Of a DNA stretch of 20,735 nucleotides, positions 7,553-16,469 are shown in pieces. This DNA comes from an uncultured bacterium (GTDB lineage: Bacteria; Bdellovibrionota_C; UBA2361; SZUA-149; CALKYB01), in contig CALKYB010000207.1 of NCBI GenBank assembly GCA_938003565.1, positions 1 through 20,735 of the forward strand, read 5' to 3'. The number at the start of each line of letters is the position of its first letter. The first letter of the stretch is position 1. The notes under the pieces were generated by a model. That model was not told the origin of the DNA and did no database searches. It saw nothing but the letters and a program-made list of their open reading frames with translations. The translations under genes were made by a program, and so were the position numbers.

Positions 7553-8740
7553 ATGGAAAATAAAGTTTATATTTGTGAGCCATGTAGAAGTCCTGTTGGG
7601 AGCTTTCAGGGAGCCTTGGCTTCGATTTCAGCTTCAAGAATTGCTGCTCAAGTATTGAAGAATATTTATGGGTCAGCGAAACTCTCTACTGACTCTATTG
7701 ATGAAGTAATTCTTGGCTCGGTGCTAACTGCTGGACAGGGACAGGCTCCAGCTAGACAAGCTTTAATAGAAGCTGGTTTGTCGGTTGATACGCAGGCCCT
7801 AACAGTAAATAAGGTTTGTAGCTCAGGTTTAAAGGCTGTCATGATTGCCGCCTCTCAAGTTTCAGCTGGGGATTCACAAGCAGTTATTGCCGGAGGAATG
7901 GAGAATATGTCTCTGGCTCCATACCTTTTGCCCAGTTTAAGATCTGGTGCTCGTCTTGGTCACACTAGTGCTGAGGATTCAATTGTCAAGGATGGACTTT
8001 GGGATCCTTATGGTGATGTGCATATGGGAACTTGCGCAGAGCTCTGTGCTAAAGAGTATCAATTGTCTAGAGAAGTTCAGGATGAGTTTGCTTTAGAGAG
8101 TTACAGAAGGGCTAATGAATCGATATCTGAGGGGCGTTTTAAGGCGGAAATTGTACCAATTGAAGTAGAGGGAAGAAAGGGAACAACTGTTGTTAGTCAG
8201 GATGAAGAGCCTGGAGGGCTAAAACCTGAAAAAGTTTCGAAGCTTAAAGCAGTGTTTAAGAAAGAGGGAACAGTGACCGCTGCCAATGCTTCCTCTATCA
8301 ATGATGGAGCTGCTGCTATGTTGGTATGTAGTGAGCGCTTTTATAAGGAGAATGGCCTGAAGCCAATTGCTAAAATTCTTAGTGTTGCATCCCATGCTCA
8401 AAAGCCTGAATGGTTTACTACTGCACCGATTGGAGCTATTAATGCCGCGCTTGGTAAAGCTGAGCGAAAAGTTGAAGATATTGGCCTCTTTGAGATCAAT
8501 GAAGCTTTCTCGGCTGTGGCCCTGGCTTGTGCTAGGGAGTTAAAGATCTCACCAGAGAAATTAAATGTAAATGGTGGTTCTGTTGCCATTGGCCATCCAA
8601 TCGGGGCCTCAGGGGCTCGAATTCTTGTTACACTTCTTCATGCAATGAAGCAGCGTGGAGAAAGCCTTGGGGCTGCAGGTATTTGTAACGGTGGTGGTGA
8701 AGCAACTGCTATCGTTGTGGAAGCCATTGCGCCTAAGTGA
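7553..8740 (+). CDS. Acetyl-CoA acetyltransferase (type II thiolase)
   Basis: The enzyme condenses two acetyl-CoA to acetoacetyl-CoA or runs the reverse cleavage; it is cytoplasmic and tetrameric in the family. Catalytic residues fall at the classical positions when counted from ATG 7553: C89 (NKVCSSGLKAV), H348 (AIGHPIGASGAR) and C378 (GICNGGGEA), with INEAFS near residue 316. Length is 395 aa, as expected for the biosynthetic type. The frame opens at TTG 7532, but ATG 7553 has GAGGT upstream and gives the family's usual start. No 3-hydroxyacyl-CoA or PHB genes are adjacent, so whether it serves ketone-body, butanoate or fatty-acid metabolism is open. A gap of about 100 bp separates it from thrS. 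Confidence 0.93.
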   Translation: MENKVYICEPCRSPVGSFQGALASISASRIAAQVLKNIYGSAKLSTDSIDEVILGSVLTAGQGQAPARQALIEAGLSVDTQALTVNKVCSSGLKAVMIAASQVSAGDSQAVIAGGMENMSLAPYLLPSLRSGARLGHTSAEDSIVKDGLWDPYGDVHMGTCAELCAKEYQLSREVQDEFALESYRRANESISEGRFKAEIVPIEVEGRKGTTVVSQDEEPGGLKPEKVSKLKAVFKKEGTVTAANASSINDGAAAMLVCSERFYKENGLKPIAKILSVASHAQKPEWFTTAPIGAINAALGKAERKVEDIGLFEINEAFSAVALACARELKISPEKLNVNGGSVAIGHPIGASGARILVTLLHAMKQRGESLGAAGICNGGGEATAIVVEAIAPK

Positions 8741-8839
8741 TCTATCCAGTAAGACAATATTTGGTAGCAGAAATTTGATTAGCTACTATTCTGTTTTGAA
8801 AGGGTCTTTGAAGGACTTCGAACTAGGAATTTTATAAAG

Positions 8840-10666
8840 ATGTGTGACGCGGATAAATTAGATAAAAAGAAAGCGGCGGAAGAGCGATTGTATAAAATTC
8901 GCCACTCCTTAGCTCACATCATGGCTCAAGCGGTATTGGAGATTCGACCTGAGGCAAAGCTTGCTTTTGGCCCGCCTGTCGACAATGGTTTCTACTATGA
9001 TTTCGATTTTGCCGATAAGCCTTTGACTCCCGAAGATTTTCCGACCATTGAGACTGCGATGAAGCGCATTGTTTCTGAGCGACAAGAGTTTGAATACTTC
9101 ACCCGTACAATTGATGAGGCGATAAGTGAGTTAGAGTCTCGCGGGGAGCATTTTAAGGTTGAATATGCAAAGGATCTAGCGGCAGAAGGAGAGACCGAGC
9201 TAGGCTTCTACAAAAATGGCCCGTTTGAGGATATGTGTCGGGGTCCGCATGTTCATCAGTCTGGAGAAATTAAAAAGGATTGTTTCAAAGTAGACAGCTT
9301 GGCCGGGGCGTACTGGAGAGGAGATGAAAAAAGGCCTCAACTAACACGCTTATATGCTTTAGCATTCGAAGATAAGAAGAAACTTAAGGCATATGTAGAG
9401 CTTAGACGTCTTGCGCAAGAGAGGGATCATCGAAAACTAGGCAATGAGCTTTCCCTATACGTAATTGACGATGATATTGGACAAGGTTTACCTCTTTGGT
9501 TGCCGAATGGCACTGTTTTAAGAGAAGAATTGGAACAGTATGCAAAAGAGATGGAGTTTAAAGCTGGTTTTAAAAGAGTTTCGACTCCTCATTTAACTAA
9601 AGAGAGCCTGTATCATACTTCCGGACACTTACCTTATTATCAGGAGGGTATGTATCCACCCATGGAGTTGGATGATGGCGAGCCTTATTATTTAAAACCG
9701 ATGAATTGTCCGCATCACCATAAGATCTTTGCGGCTCGACCTAGAAGTTATAGAGATTTGCCCTTTCGACTGGCCGAGTATGGAACTTGCTATCGTTATG
9801 AAAGTTCAGGATCTCTGGCAGGACTTTTAAGAGTCAGAATGCTGAGCATGAATGATGCCCATATTTACTGTACACCTGAGCAACTTAAAGAAGAGTTCAA
9901 GAGTGTCTTGGATATGCACAAAGTATATTATGAGAAGTTCCGTTTAAGTGACTATTGGATGAGATTGTCTGTCTATGATCCAGAGAAGAAAGACAAGTTT
10001 GTTGATAATCCAGCGGCCTGGGCTTCTTCCGAAAAAATTATTAGGGAAGTCCTAGACTCTATAGGGGTTAGGTTTGAAATGGGCGAAGGGGAAGCTGCCT
10101 TTTATGGCCCTAAGGTAGATTTTCAAATTAAGAATGTCGTAGGCCGAGAAGAAACAGCATCAACGAATCAGTTAGATTTTGCGGTCCCTGAAAAATTTGG
10201 TTTGGTCTATAAAGGGGAGGATGGAAAAGATCATACCCCGTATTGTATTCACAGAGCTCCTTTGGGAACTCATGAGCGATTTTTAGCTTTTCTCATAGAA
10301 CATTTTGGCGGCGCTTTTCCGACATGGATGGCGCCCTTGCAGGTGAGAATAATTCCAGTTGCAGAAAAATTTGCAGATTATGCTGAGCAAATTCAGGCCG
10401 ACCTAGTGGATAGTTTTGTTCGAACTGATATTGACTATGGAAGTGATTCTTTTAACAAGAAAATACGGAATGCTGTTACTTCAAAGATTCCCAATATGTT
10501 AATTGTCGGTGAGAAAGAGCGAGATGCTAATTCTGTTAGTTGGCGACGCTATTCGTCTAAACACCAGACTTCCATGGGCTTTGGAGAGTATAAAGCTTTA
10601 CTCGGCAAATTGATATCTGAGAGAGTTATGGACAACTTTTCTGATACGGAACTACCCACAATTTAG
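8840..10666 (+). CDS. thrS: Threonyl-tRNA synthetase lacking the N-terminal TGS domain
   Basis: This class II synthetase charges tRNA-Thr. The 608-aa protein begins almost directly with the editing domain: HSLAH (H22, H26) and DMCRGPH (C133, H137) give the residues that hydrolyse Ser-tRNA-Thr. The catalytic core has the zinc ligands C290 (PMNCPHH), H341 (NDAHIYC) and H471 (CIHRAPLGTHERF), motif 2 around EYGTCYRYESSGSLAGLLRV and motif 3 near residues 471-490. The anticodon-binding domain follows from about residue 498 (APLQVRIIP). E. coli ThrRS has about 642 aa with an N-terminal TGS domain of about 60 residues; only about 20 precede HSLAH here. AGGA lies about 10 bases before the ATG. No T-box or operator was recognised upstream. 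The gene is 12 bp from a convergent permease gene. Confidence 0.97.
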   Translation: MCDADKLDKKKAAEERLYKIRHSLAHIMAQAVLEIRPEAKLAFGPPVDNGFYYDFDFADKPLTPEDFPTIETAMKRIVSERQEFEYFTRTIDEAISELESRGEHFKVEYAKDLAAEGETELGFYKNGPFEDMCRGPHVHQSGEIKKDCFKVDSLAGAYWRGDEKRPQLTRLYALAFEDKKKLKAYVELRRLAQERDHRKLGNELSLYVIDDDIGQGLPLWLPNGTVLREELEQYAKEMEFKAGFKRVSTPHLTKESLYHTSGHLPYYQEGMYPPMELDDGEPYYLKPMNCPHHHKIFAARPRSYRDLPFRLAEYGTCYRYESSGSLAGLLRVRMLSMNDAHIYCTPEQLKEEFKSVLDMHKVYYEKFRLSDYWMRLSVYDPEKKDKFVDNPAAWASSEKIIREVLDSIGVRFEMGEGEAAFYGPKVDFQIKNVVGREETASTNQLDFAVPEKFGLVYKGEDGKDHTPYCIHRAPLGTHERFLAFLIEHFGGAFPTWMAPLQVRIIPVAEKFADYAEQIQADLVDSFVRTDIDYGSDSFNKKIRNAVTSKIPNMLIVGEKERDANSVSWRRYSSKHQTSMGFGEYKALLGKLISERVMDNFSDTELPTI

Positions 10667-10678
10667 ATTTTATTACAC

Positions 10679-12409
10679 TTATCTCAGTACTTTTTCTTTA
10701 AGAGCTTTTGCACCACGCTTTCTTGCGATTTTATTGGCGAAGTATGCCGTGCCAATTATTAGAAGTTGAGAAATTACTAAAATCGCCAAACAAGAAATTG
10801 CACCGAATTTTTTTTGAAGAGGTGGAACCGCAAGTATTGTTGTTCCAAATGCTCCTGGGATTGTAATTAGGCATACCATAAGCAAGCTTGCACCGAAGAG
10901 AGCTAGGGTGCCTAGTCCAGTCGATAGTTGGTTGGGTGATTCCCATTCGAAAGAGGAAAAGGAAGCTCCCATTCCTATCGCTAGTCCTGTACAACCAAAT
11001 GCTAGACATACTCCAATAAAGGAGGCATTAACCAGTTCTGGAATTTCCATTCCCAGAGCCCATCCTCCGGAAAGAAGAAGAAACTGAGCAATGAAGAGAG
11101 CCATAGGGAACCAACAAAGGAACTTAGCACCAATTAATTTTGGTAGATCCATAGGGGAAGTCTGAAGGATCCAAAAGGATCGTCCTTCTAAACTAACCGA
11201 AGGGTAAATGAGTCTTGTCATTACTGCTGTGAGAATAAAACCAGTAAAAAGAATATTGAAGGAAGCAAGTGTTGCTTTCCAAAGGAGTGCTGCAGTTGCT
11301 GCCATGTTCATTGAAACAACCATGAATTTAAAGACAGTTACATATACTACTGATATCGCCACAAACATTAAAAGCTGAAAACTTTGAGACCTATCACGAA
11401 GAAGAGAGCTAAGGTCCTTTAAAATAATGGAGCGACTTTGTTGTGTAATTGGCAGTAGGCCAAAAAAGAAGTCTAGGCCTCTTCTGACTGGATCTGGTTT
11501 TGAAACAGCATCTACATTCTTCTGGGTTTCGCTTGCATTCGAAAGTGCGTAGGAGCGAGTGGAGAGGCCAAGCAGGTCATAGGTGATATACCCAATTGCG
11601 AGTGAACCTGCAGCAGTACCAAACAGTAGAATCCAGTTTAGCCAGCTATGAGAAAGAGGATTACCTAGCACTTCTGCAATTAAATCTGCCGTCCAACGCG
11701 AAGGTAGCCAAGCCGGATTTGGGTTGTCAAAGAGCGCAATTAACTTAATGATCTGAAGACTTCCTTCTCCTTGTTGGACGTTTAGCAAAGTTGAACCAAT
11801 GGAAGAAACTGCCCAAACGACTACTCCAAGAATGGCGAGAAAGAGAAAACTCCCTCGTCTCCAGACAATCGAGGCGAACCTTACAAATAGGGTTCCTAGT
11901 AAAACGGAAATTCCAATAGGAATGACTAAAAGGGGTAAGGAAGCCATTACTACGATAAAGAAAAATTTTAGAGGAAGACCTAAGGACCAACAGAATGCCA
12001 CAGAAGTAGGGATTGCAAATATAAAAAGCATTGAACTGGATTCGAACAGTATTTCGAAAACTTTTGCAAAATATAGTCTTAGCGGAGACACCGGAGTGGT
12101 CAAAAGTAGATCCATATTTCTTGCACTGTAGATACTTCCAATTGTGGCTACAGTGTTTGAAAATATTAGAGTTAGAAAGAAAAGATAATATGTAAGCTGG
12201 ACCAACTTTGTTGGCACGATGGCGAGGTAAAGGCTGTTAGTCTTAACTGTCTTTAGTATCACCATGTTCACAATGAAAATGCATAGCACTATAACCCAAG
12301 ACATGAGCAAAAGAATTGCATCTCTTTTCAGATTGTACTCTGAGCAAGCCTTATTGGTGAGGCGATTTTTCAGGGTAAGTCTATATGGCCTGAGAATTAT
12401 ATTTGGCAC
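10679..12409 (-). CDS. ABC-2-type transporter permease (ABC_tran_2-like), no ATPase partner nearby
   Basis: This 576-aa protein has about twelve strongly hydrophobic segments and no ATP-binding motifs, so it is an inner-membrane permease. A conserved-looking cytoplasmic segment, DLLLTTPVSPLRLYFAKVF (about residues 100-118), matches the form seen in putative large ABC exporter permeases, and a second copy-like element, QTSPMDLPKLIGAKF, occurs near residue 415. The internal similarity suggests two permease halves in one chain. ABC exporters need an ATPase, but neither flank encodes one. The start is GTG at 12409; the ribosome site is weak, and the first in-frame ATG (MSWVIVLC) is at about residue 36, inside the first helix. 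Substrate unknown. Confidence 0.75.
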   Translation of the reverse strand: MPNIILRPYRLTLKNRLTNKACSEYNLKRDAILLLMSWVIVLCIFIVNMVILKTVKTNSLYLAIVPTKLVQLTYYLFFLTLIFSNTVATIGSIYSARNMDLLLTTPVSPLRLYFAKVFEILFESSSMLFIFAIPTSVAFCWSLGLPLKFFFIVVMASLPLLVIPIGISVLLGTLFVRFASIVWRRGSFLFLAILGVVVWAVSSIGSTLLNVQQGEGSLQIIKLIALFDNPNPAWLPSRWTADLIAEVLGNPLSHSWLNWILLFGTAAGSLAIGYITYDLLGLSTRSYALSNASETQKNVDAVSKPDPVRRGLDFFFGLLPITQQSRSIILKDLSSLLRDRSQSFQLLMFVAISVVYVTVFKFMVVSMNMAATAALLWKATLASFNILFTGFILTAVMTRLIYPSVSLEGRSFWILQTSPMDLPKLIGAKFLCWFPMALFIAQFLLLSGGWALGMEIPELVNASFIGVCLAFGCTGLAIGMGASFSSFEWESPNQLSTGLGTLALFGASLLMVCLITIPGAFGTTILAVPPLQKKFGAISCLAILVISQLLIIGTAYFANKIARKRGAKALKEKVLR

Positions 12410-12624
12410 TTTTTGAACCAGATGAGTTTTAAGGCTTACGGGAACTACTTACATTTATAGAATTTAGACTACTCTTGAGCTGGATACTTTTCTAAACAAT
12501 CTCAGGTTTTATTAATTGAGTTATTATAGGCACTTAGAGCATTAAGTTGCCGGCTCTCAGAGCTCGTGGCAGGCTTGAACTTAAGTTTCGTATGATTGTT
12601 TAACCCGTAGAGAGCTCTATAGAT

Positions 12625-13164
12625 TTGAAAGCCTTAGACCAAATATTTCATAGTAGAAGAAAGTTTTTGAGAACAACTTCATACCTCCTCGGTGCATTTT
12701 GTTTGCTTGCTTGTAAAGGAGAGGTCTACGTTAGGCCTGCGCGAACTGATAGACTTGGAGCTATTAAGGAGTTTCTTTATAAGAAAGTTTTTCTTAGAGA
12801 AAAGCAGGTTTTAGTTCACCGGGTTGAGAATGGTTGGAAGGCCTTAAGTACTAAATGCACCAAGAAGGGGTGTGATTTAACTTTCCAGAAACAGGTTTTA
12901 GTCTGCTCTTGTTGTGAATCGGTGTATGATCACTATGGGCGGGTTTTGCGAGGTTCAGCACCTAAAAATTTGCCTTGGTTGAAGTTGGAGGCTCGAGGGG
13001 ATGATTTCTATCTAGATTCTGGAGTTGTTGTTTCTGAACAAGAGTTTTCTAGTTCTGAAGAAATTGAAAAAATTATTAAACAATATAATTTTGAGTTTAA
13101 AGAAATAGACGACGTGGACCTTGAAAACGTGCAGTTACCAGAAGTTTTTAAGGTCGAAGAATAA
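12625..13164 (+). CDS. Tat-exported lipoprotein with a Rieske-like fold lacking the histidine ligands
   Basis: The N-terminus carries a twin-arginine motif, SRRKFLR (residues 10-16), a hydrophobic stretch and a lipobox LLAC with the lipidated cysteine at about residue 30, so it is predicted to be folded before export and anchored in a membrane. The core region resembles a Rieske [2Fe-2S] domain: CTKKGC (C78, C83), VLVCSCCESVYD (C94, C96, C97) and GRVLRGSAPKNLPWL. Classical Rieske proteins have CTHxGC and CPCHGS, where one Cys and one His of each box bind iron. Here those histidines are K80 and C97. The spacing and the flanking GRVL-G-AP-L segment are otherwise normal. The acidic tail (residues 135-179) is extra. 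The TTG start is required to include the Tat motif; no upstream ATG fits. No oxidoreductase partner is adjacent. The homology is clear; the cofactor is unknown. Confidence 0.8.
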   Translation: MKALDQIFHSRRKFLRTTSYLLGAFCLLACKGEVYVRPARTDRLGAIKEFLYKKVFLREKQVLVHRVENGWKALSTKCTKKGCDLTFQKQVLVCSCCESVYDHYGRVLRGSAPKNLPWLKLEARGDDFYLDSGVVVSEQEFSSSEEIEKIIKQYNFEFKEIDDVDLENVQLPEVFKVEE

Positions 13165-13180
13165 GGGAGGCTTCCTCTTA

Positions 13181-14083
13181 CTAATCTATGGACAGAGATC
13201 CACTGTCATAAACACAGGTTCCAGGAACTGACTTATCAATGCGCTTAAGAAGTTTGGATAGCACGGCGCCTTGACCGAATTCGATTGCCCTGTCTGGTTT
13301 GTATTGGGAAATAATATTTTGCATTGATTCAGTCCATCTCACACTGGAGCATACTTGTTGTTTAAGATTGTTTCTAATTTCGTTAGCCGACACCTGGGGT
13401 TTAGCAGTTACGTTAGAGAAAACTGGAAATGATGGTTCCGAAATTGTTAAGGCATCAAGGTCTTTGGATAGTTGTTCAGCAGCCGGTTCCATAAGGCTAC
13501 AATGAAAAGGAGCGCTTACTTTGAGCGGTATGCATTTACCACCATTTTTGCTCATTGAGTCGGTAAATTGGGCCACGGCGTTTTTTTCACCCGCAACTAC
13601 TGTCTGTCCTGGGCAATTTAAATTTGCTATTTCGCAAATACCTTGCTCGAGGCTTTCAATTATTTGGGAAATTTCTGATTCGGTTGGTCCCATTACAGCA
13701 ACCATAGCTCCTGCACCAGGCTCAACGGCCTCCTGCATATAACTGCCTCGCTTATGGACAAGCTGTACAGCATCCTCAAAGTTAATACTGCCAGCTGCCA
13801 CTAAAGCGGAGTACTCACCTAGACTATGCCCAGCAGCTGCAGCTAGCGTCGGTTGAAGAGCAGAATAGGCTCCCATGCTAGAAACCAGTATTGCAGGTTG
13901 AGCGTTCTTGGTTAGAGTGAGTTCTTCCTCTGGGCCCGAAAAACAAAGTTTTGACAGCTCGAAACCGAGTACTTTGTCTGCTCGAATAAAAAGCTCTTTG
14001 GTAGATTCTTGGGTCTCGAAAAGATCATGCCCCATTCCAACTTTTTGTGAACCCTGACCAGGGAATAAACCAATATTCTTCAT
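13181..14083 (-). CDS. fabD: Malonyl-CoA:ACP transacylase
   Basis: FabD moves malonyl groups from CoA to acyl carrier protein to start each round of type II fatty-acid elongation. The active serine is in GHSLGEYSAL (S87), the catalytic histidine in SAPFHCSLM (H194), the carboxylate-binding arginine in HKRGSYMQEA (R112), and the oxyanion segment FPGQGSQ is at residues 7-13. The 300-aa length is normal. The ATG has AAGGA just upstream. Usually fabD sits with fabH, fabG and acpP; here it stands alone between the Rieske-like gene and a kinase gene, convergent with the former. Confidence 0.96.
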   Translation of the reverse strand: MKNIGLFPGQGSQKVGMGHDLFETQESTKELFIRADKVLGFELSKLCFSGPEEELTLTKNAQPAILVSSMGAYSALQPTLAAAAGHSLGEYSALVAAGSINFEDAVQLVHKRGSYMQEAVEPGAGAMVAVMGPTESEISQIIESLEQGICEIANLNCPGQTVVAGEKNAVAQFTDSMSKNGGKCIPLKVSAPFHCSLMEPAAEQLSKDLDALTISEPSFPVFSNVTAKPQVSANEIRNNLKQQVCSSVRWTESMQNIISQYKPDRAIEFGQGAVLSKLLKRIDKSVPGTCVYDSGSLSID

Positions 14084-14372
14084 GTGTCCTTGATTTTTTT
14101 AAAGGAGTTCTAAAAACGAAAATTGCTCGCACCTGGATAGCACGATTTCGTCAAGCTAGACACCCCACCTCTAGAGTTGGAGAATGACTAAATATAGGCT
14201 TAACAAATACCTAGCCAGAGTCTGGTTGGTTCTTTTCTGTTGTAATTAGAGTAGCTTAGTGGGCTTAAAGCGTGCCTAAAGTGCGTAATTTAATGTGTCG
14301 ATAAACAAGCTGTAGGTTTAAGGCTTACTTGAATAATTGAAATTTAGTTTAGCTTCATCTCTTGTATTATTA

Positions 14373-15590
14373 ATGAAGACCGATAACAAAGAAACCCCAG
14401 CTGAAGATTTGTCTGCCAACAGTGTTTTGTCTGGCGGTGGATCGGTGCTGCTCGTTGATGACAACGAAGAGTTACTCAACTCATTGAGTTTGGTATTGGA
14501 AAATGCTGGGCTTGAAGTGGCGAAGGCCACGAGTGCGGTTGATGCATTATCTTTGCTTGAGAGTAATACGCCGGACTTAATCGTTTCTGATGTGAAAATG
14601 AAAGGCATGGATGGCTATGAATTTCAGGAAAAAGTCCTCGCGAACAAAGAGCTATGTCAACTGCCATTTATTTTTTTAACGGCGTTATCCGACCCAGAAG
14701 AAGTCCGTAAAGGAAAAAGTTGTGGTTGTGATGACTACCTAATAAAACCTTTTCATCCCGATGATTTGATAGCGGTGGTTGAGGGGAAGTTAAATTCTTA
14801 TAGAATCAGAAAGAATTTTAGCGAAGAAAATTTAGATCATCAATTGAAGGGAATAATAGGCAAGCTGTCACATGAATTTAGAACCCCTCTAGTGGCTATA
14901 AATACTGGCTCTGAGTTGTTAAAAATGAAGTTGGAAATGGTTGAGGAGGATGCCTTAGTTAAGTTGAGTGATTCGATTCATCGTGGTGGTCTGAGACTTC
15001 AGAATCTATTTGAAGACTTTTCGACTTTACAGCGAATTCAGAGTGGCTGTGCTGCTAGAACTTTTGAGTCAAATGCCACCTCTGGAAATATAGCAAAGAC
15101 TCTTTTAAGTACTTTGAATCGACTGAGTGAGATTGAATTCTCAGATTCTAAATTTGAGATCGATATTAAGAAAGAATTCTTTGAGTCAAAGTTTAATATT
15201 AAGATTTTGGAAGTGCAGTTTGAAGACGCCATTAAACGCCTTATCGAGAATAGTGTGAAGTTTGCAGGGAAGGAAAAGCCGATTGAGATTTCCTTAGAGG
15301 TTCGAAAAGAGAATACCGTGTCTATATTAGTTCGTGACTTCGGTCCCGGTTTTGAAGATTCGGAAACTCGCAACGCTTTACAGCTTTTCGGTCAAATTCA
15401 ACGAGATAAGAATGAACAACAAGGGTGCGGCTTGGGCATTACTATTGCGAATTTTTATGTTGAAAATCACGGCGGAGAAATTATTTTCAATAAGCCTAAA
15501 CCCAAGAAATCTAAATACCCTTCCTCTAAGTCGGATGATTCAAAAAATGGGGGTCTTGAGGTGGAGTTGCGATTTAGCTTGAAAAAATAG
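14373..15590 (+). CDS. Soluble receiver-histidine kinase (REC-HisKA-HATPase)
   Basis: Counted from ATG 14373 (405 aa), a receiver domain covers about residues 24-140 with the acidic pocket LVDDNEE, the phospho-acceptor D73 (VSDVKMKGMDGYEF) and the conserved lysine in LIKPFHPDD. It is followed by a HisKA domain with SHEFRTPL (H167) and an ATP-binding domain with an N-box (N293 in LIENSVKF), a G1 box (DFGPGF) and a G2 box (GCGLGI, about 351-356). No membrane segment or sensory domain is present, so the kinase is cytoplasmic and its receiver is the input. No partner regulator is adjacent. The frame opens at TTG 14337, giving 12 more residues; neither start has a strong ribosome site. The output pathway cannot be told. 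Confidence 0.88.
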   Translation: MKTDNKETPAEDLSANSVLSGGGSVLLVDDNEELLNSLSLVLENAGLEVAKATSAVDALSLLESNTPDLIVSDVKMKGMDGYEFQEKVLANKELCQLPFIFLTALSDPEEVRKGKSCGCDDYLIKPFHPDDLIAVVEGKLNSYRIRKNFSEENLDHQLKGIIGKLSHEFRTPLVAINTGSELLKMKLEMVEEDALVKLSDSIHRGGLRLQNLFEDFSTLQRIQSGCAARTFESNATSGNIAKTLLSTLNRLSEIEFSDSKFEIDIKKEFFESKFNIKILEVQFEDAIKRLIENSVKFAGKEKPIEISLEVRKENTVSILVRDFGPGFEDSETRNALQLFGQIQRDKNEQQGCGLGITIANFYVENHGGEIIFNKPKPKKSKYPSSKSDDSKNGGLEVELRFSLKK

Positions 15591-15723
15591 CTTCAAGCCC
15601 TCTTTTAACTCTTATTAAGATTGCACATAGTTTTAGAACTCAGCTCTTGAAGACATTTTCTTGCTGTGAGACTCTTGGTTGTCATTGGTGATGAGCTGAT
15701 TTTAGTTTTGATGGGAGAAATAG

Positions 15724-16455
15724 ATGGCGATAAATGTTTTAGTAAACGGGGCCTTGGGCAGGATGGGTTCTCTTAGCTGCGAGGCAATCGAAGCTGATAG
15801 TGATTTAAAACTCGTAGCTCGATCTGACAAGGGAGATGATTTAGCTTCTCTTGTTACAGAGCATAAAGCAGATGTTGTTGTGGACTTCACAGTTGCTTCA
15901 GTTAGTTTAGAGAATGCTCGACTAATAGTGGAAGCGGGTGCCCGACCGGTCATTGGAACTTCTGGGTTTACTGCTGAGCAAGTGGATAAGGTTAGTTCCC
16001 TTTGTGCTGAGCGTTCTGTAGGTGGGATTATTGCACCGAATTTTTCTATTTCAGCAGTATTGATGATGAAATTTGCAGCGGCTGCTTCTAAGTATATGCC
16101 TGACTGTGAAATCATTGAATACCATCATCCCGGAAAAGAGGATTCTCCGTCAGGAACTGCGCTAAAAACAGCTGAGCTAGTTGCCGCTGGTCGTGAAGTG
16201 ACTCCCAAGGTTCGAAAAGACAAGGAGATTATTCCCGGTTCCCGTGGTGCTGAGCTCAATAGTGTTAGAATTCATGCTCTTCGCCTACCCGGAGTAATTG
16301 CCAATCAAGAAGTTGTATTTGGTGGCTTGGATCAGACGCTCACTATTAAAAGTGATTGTTTGAGTCGTGAAGCTTTTATGCCAGGGGTTTGTCTTTCTTG
16401 TAAGAAAGTTATGGGTCTGGATAAGCTGGTCTATGGGCTGGAAAACATCCTTTAG
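15724..16455 (+). CDS. dapB: 4-hydroxy-tetrahydrodipicolinate reductase
   Basis: DapB makes tetrahydrodipicolinate for lysine and diaminopimelate, a precursor of peptidoglycan. The cofactor-binding motif is VNGALGRMG (residues 7-15), followed by VVVDFT and VIGTSGFT, and the catalytic loop EYHHPGKEDSPSGTA (H134, H135, K138). The C-terminal GSRGAELNSVRIHALRLPG segment is the usual tetramer/substrate region. At 243 aa it is slightly shorter than E. coli DapB (273). GGGAG lies 8 bases before the ATG. It is a single gene; no dapA or lysA nearby. The 133 bp before it contain no recognised signal. Confidence 0.95.
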   Translation: MAINVLVNGALGRMGSLSCEAIEADSDLKLVARSDKGDDLASLVTEHKADVVVDFTVASVSLENARLIVEAGARPVIGTSGFTAEQVDKVSSLCAERSVGGIIAPNFSISAVLMMKFAAAASKYMPDCEIIEYHHPGKEDSPSGTALKTAELVAAGREVTPKVRKDKEIIPGSRGAELNSVRIHALRLPGVIANQEVVFGGLDQTLTIKSDCLSREAFMPGVCLSCKKVMGLDKLVYGLENIL

Positions 16456-16469
16456 TATTTCTTTAACTA

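Noticed and set aside
8741..8839. T-box or other leader control before thrS
   Set aside because: The 99-bp gap shows no T-box-like sequence and no convincing hairpin with a T-run.
10667..10678. Terminator between thrS and the convergent permease gene
   Set aside because: The gap is 12 bp and no stable hairpin was found in or next to it.
11799..12131. 110-codon plus-strand frame inside the permease gene
   Set aside because: It is antisense to membrane helices of the permease, a common artefact, with no motif of its own.
15038..15373. 111-codon minus-strand frame inside the kinase gene
   Set aside because: It is antisense to a HisKA/HATPase region whose conserved boxes are clearly read on the plus strand.
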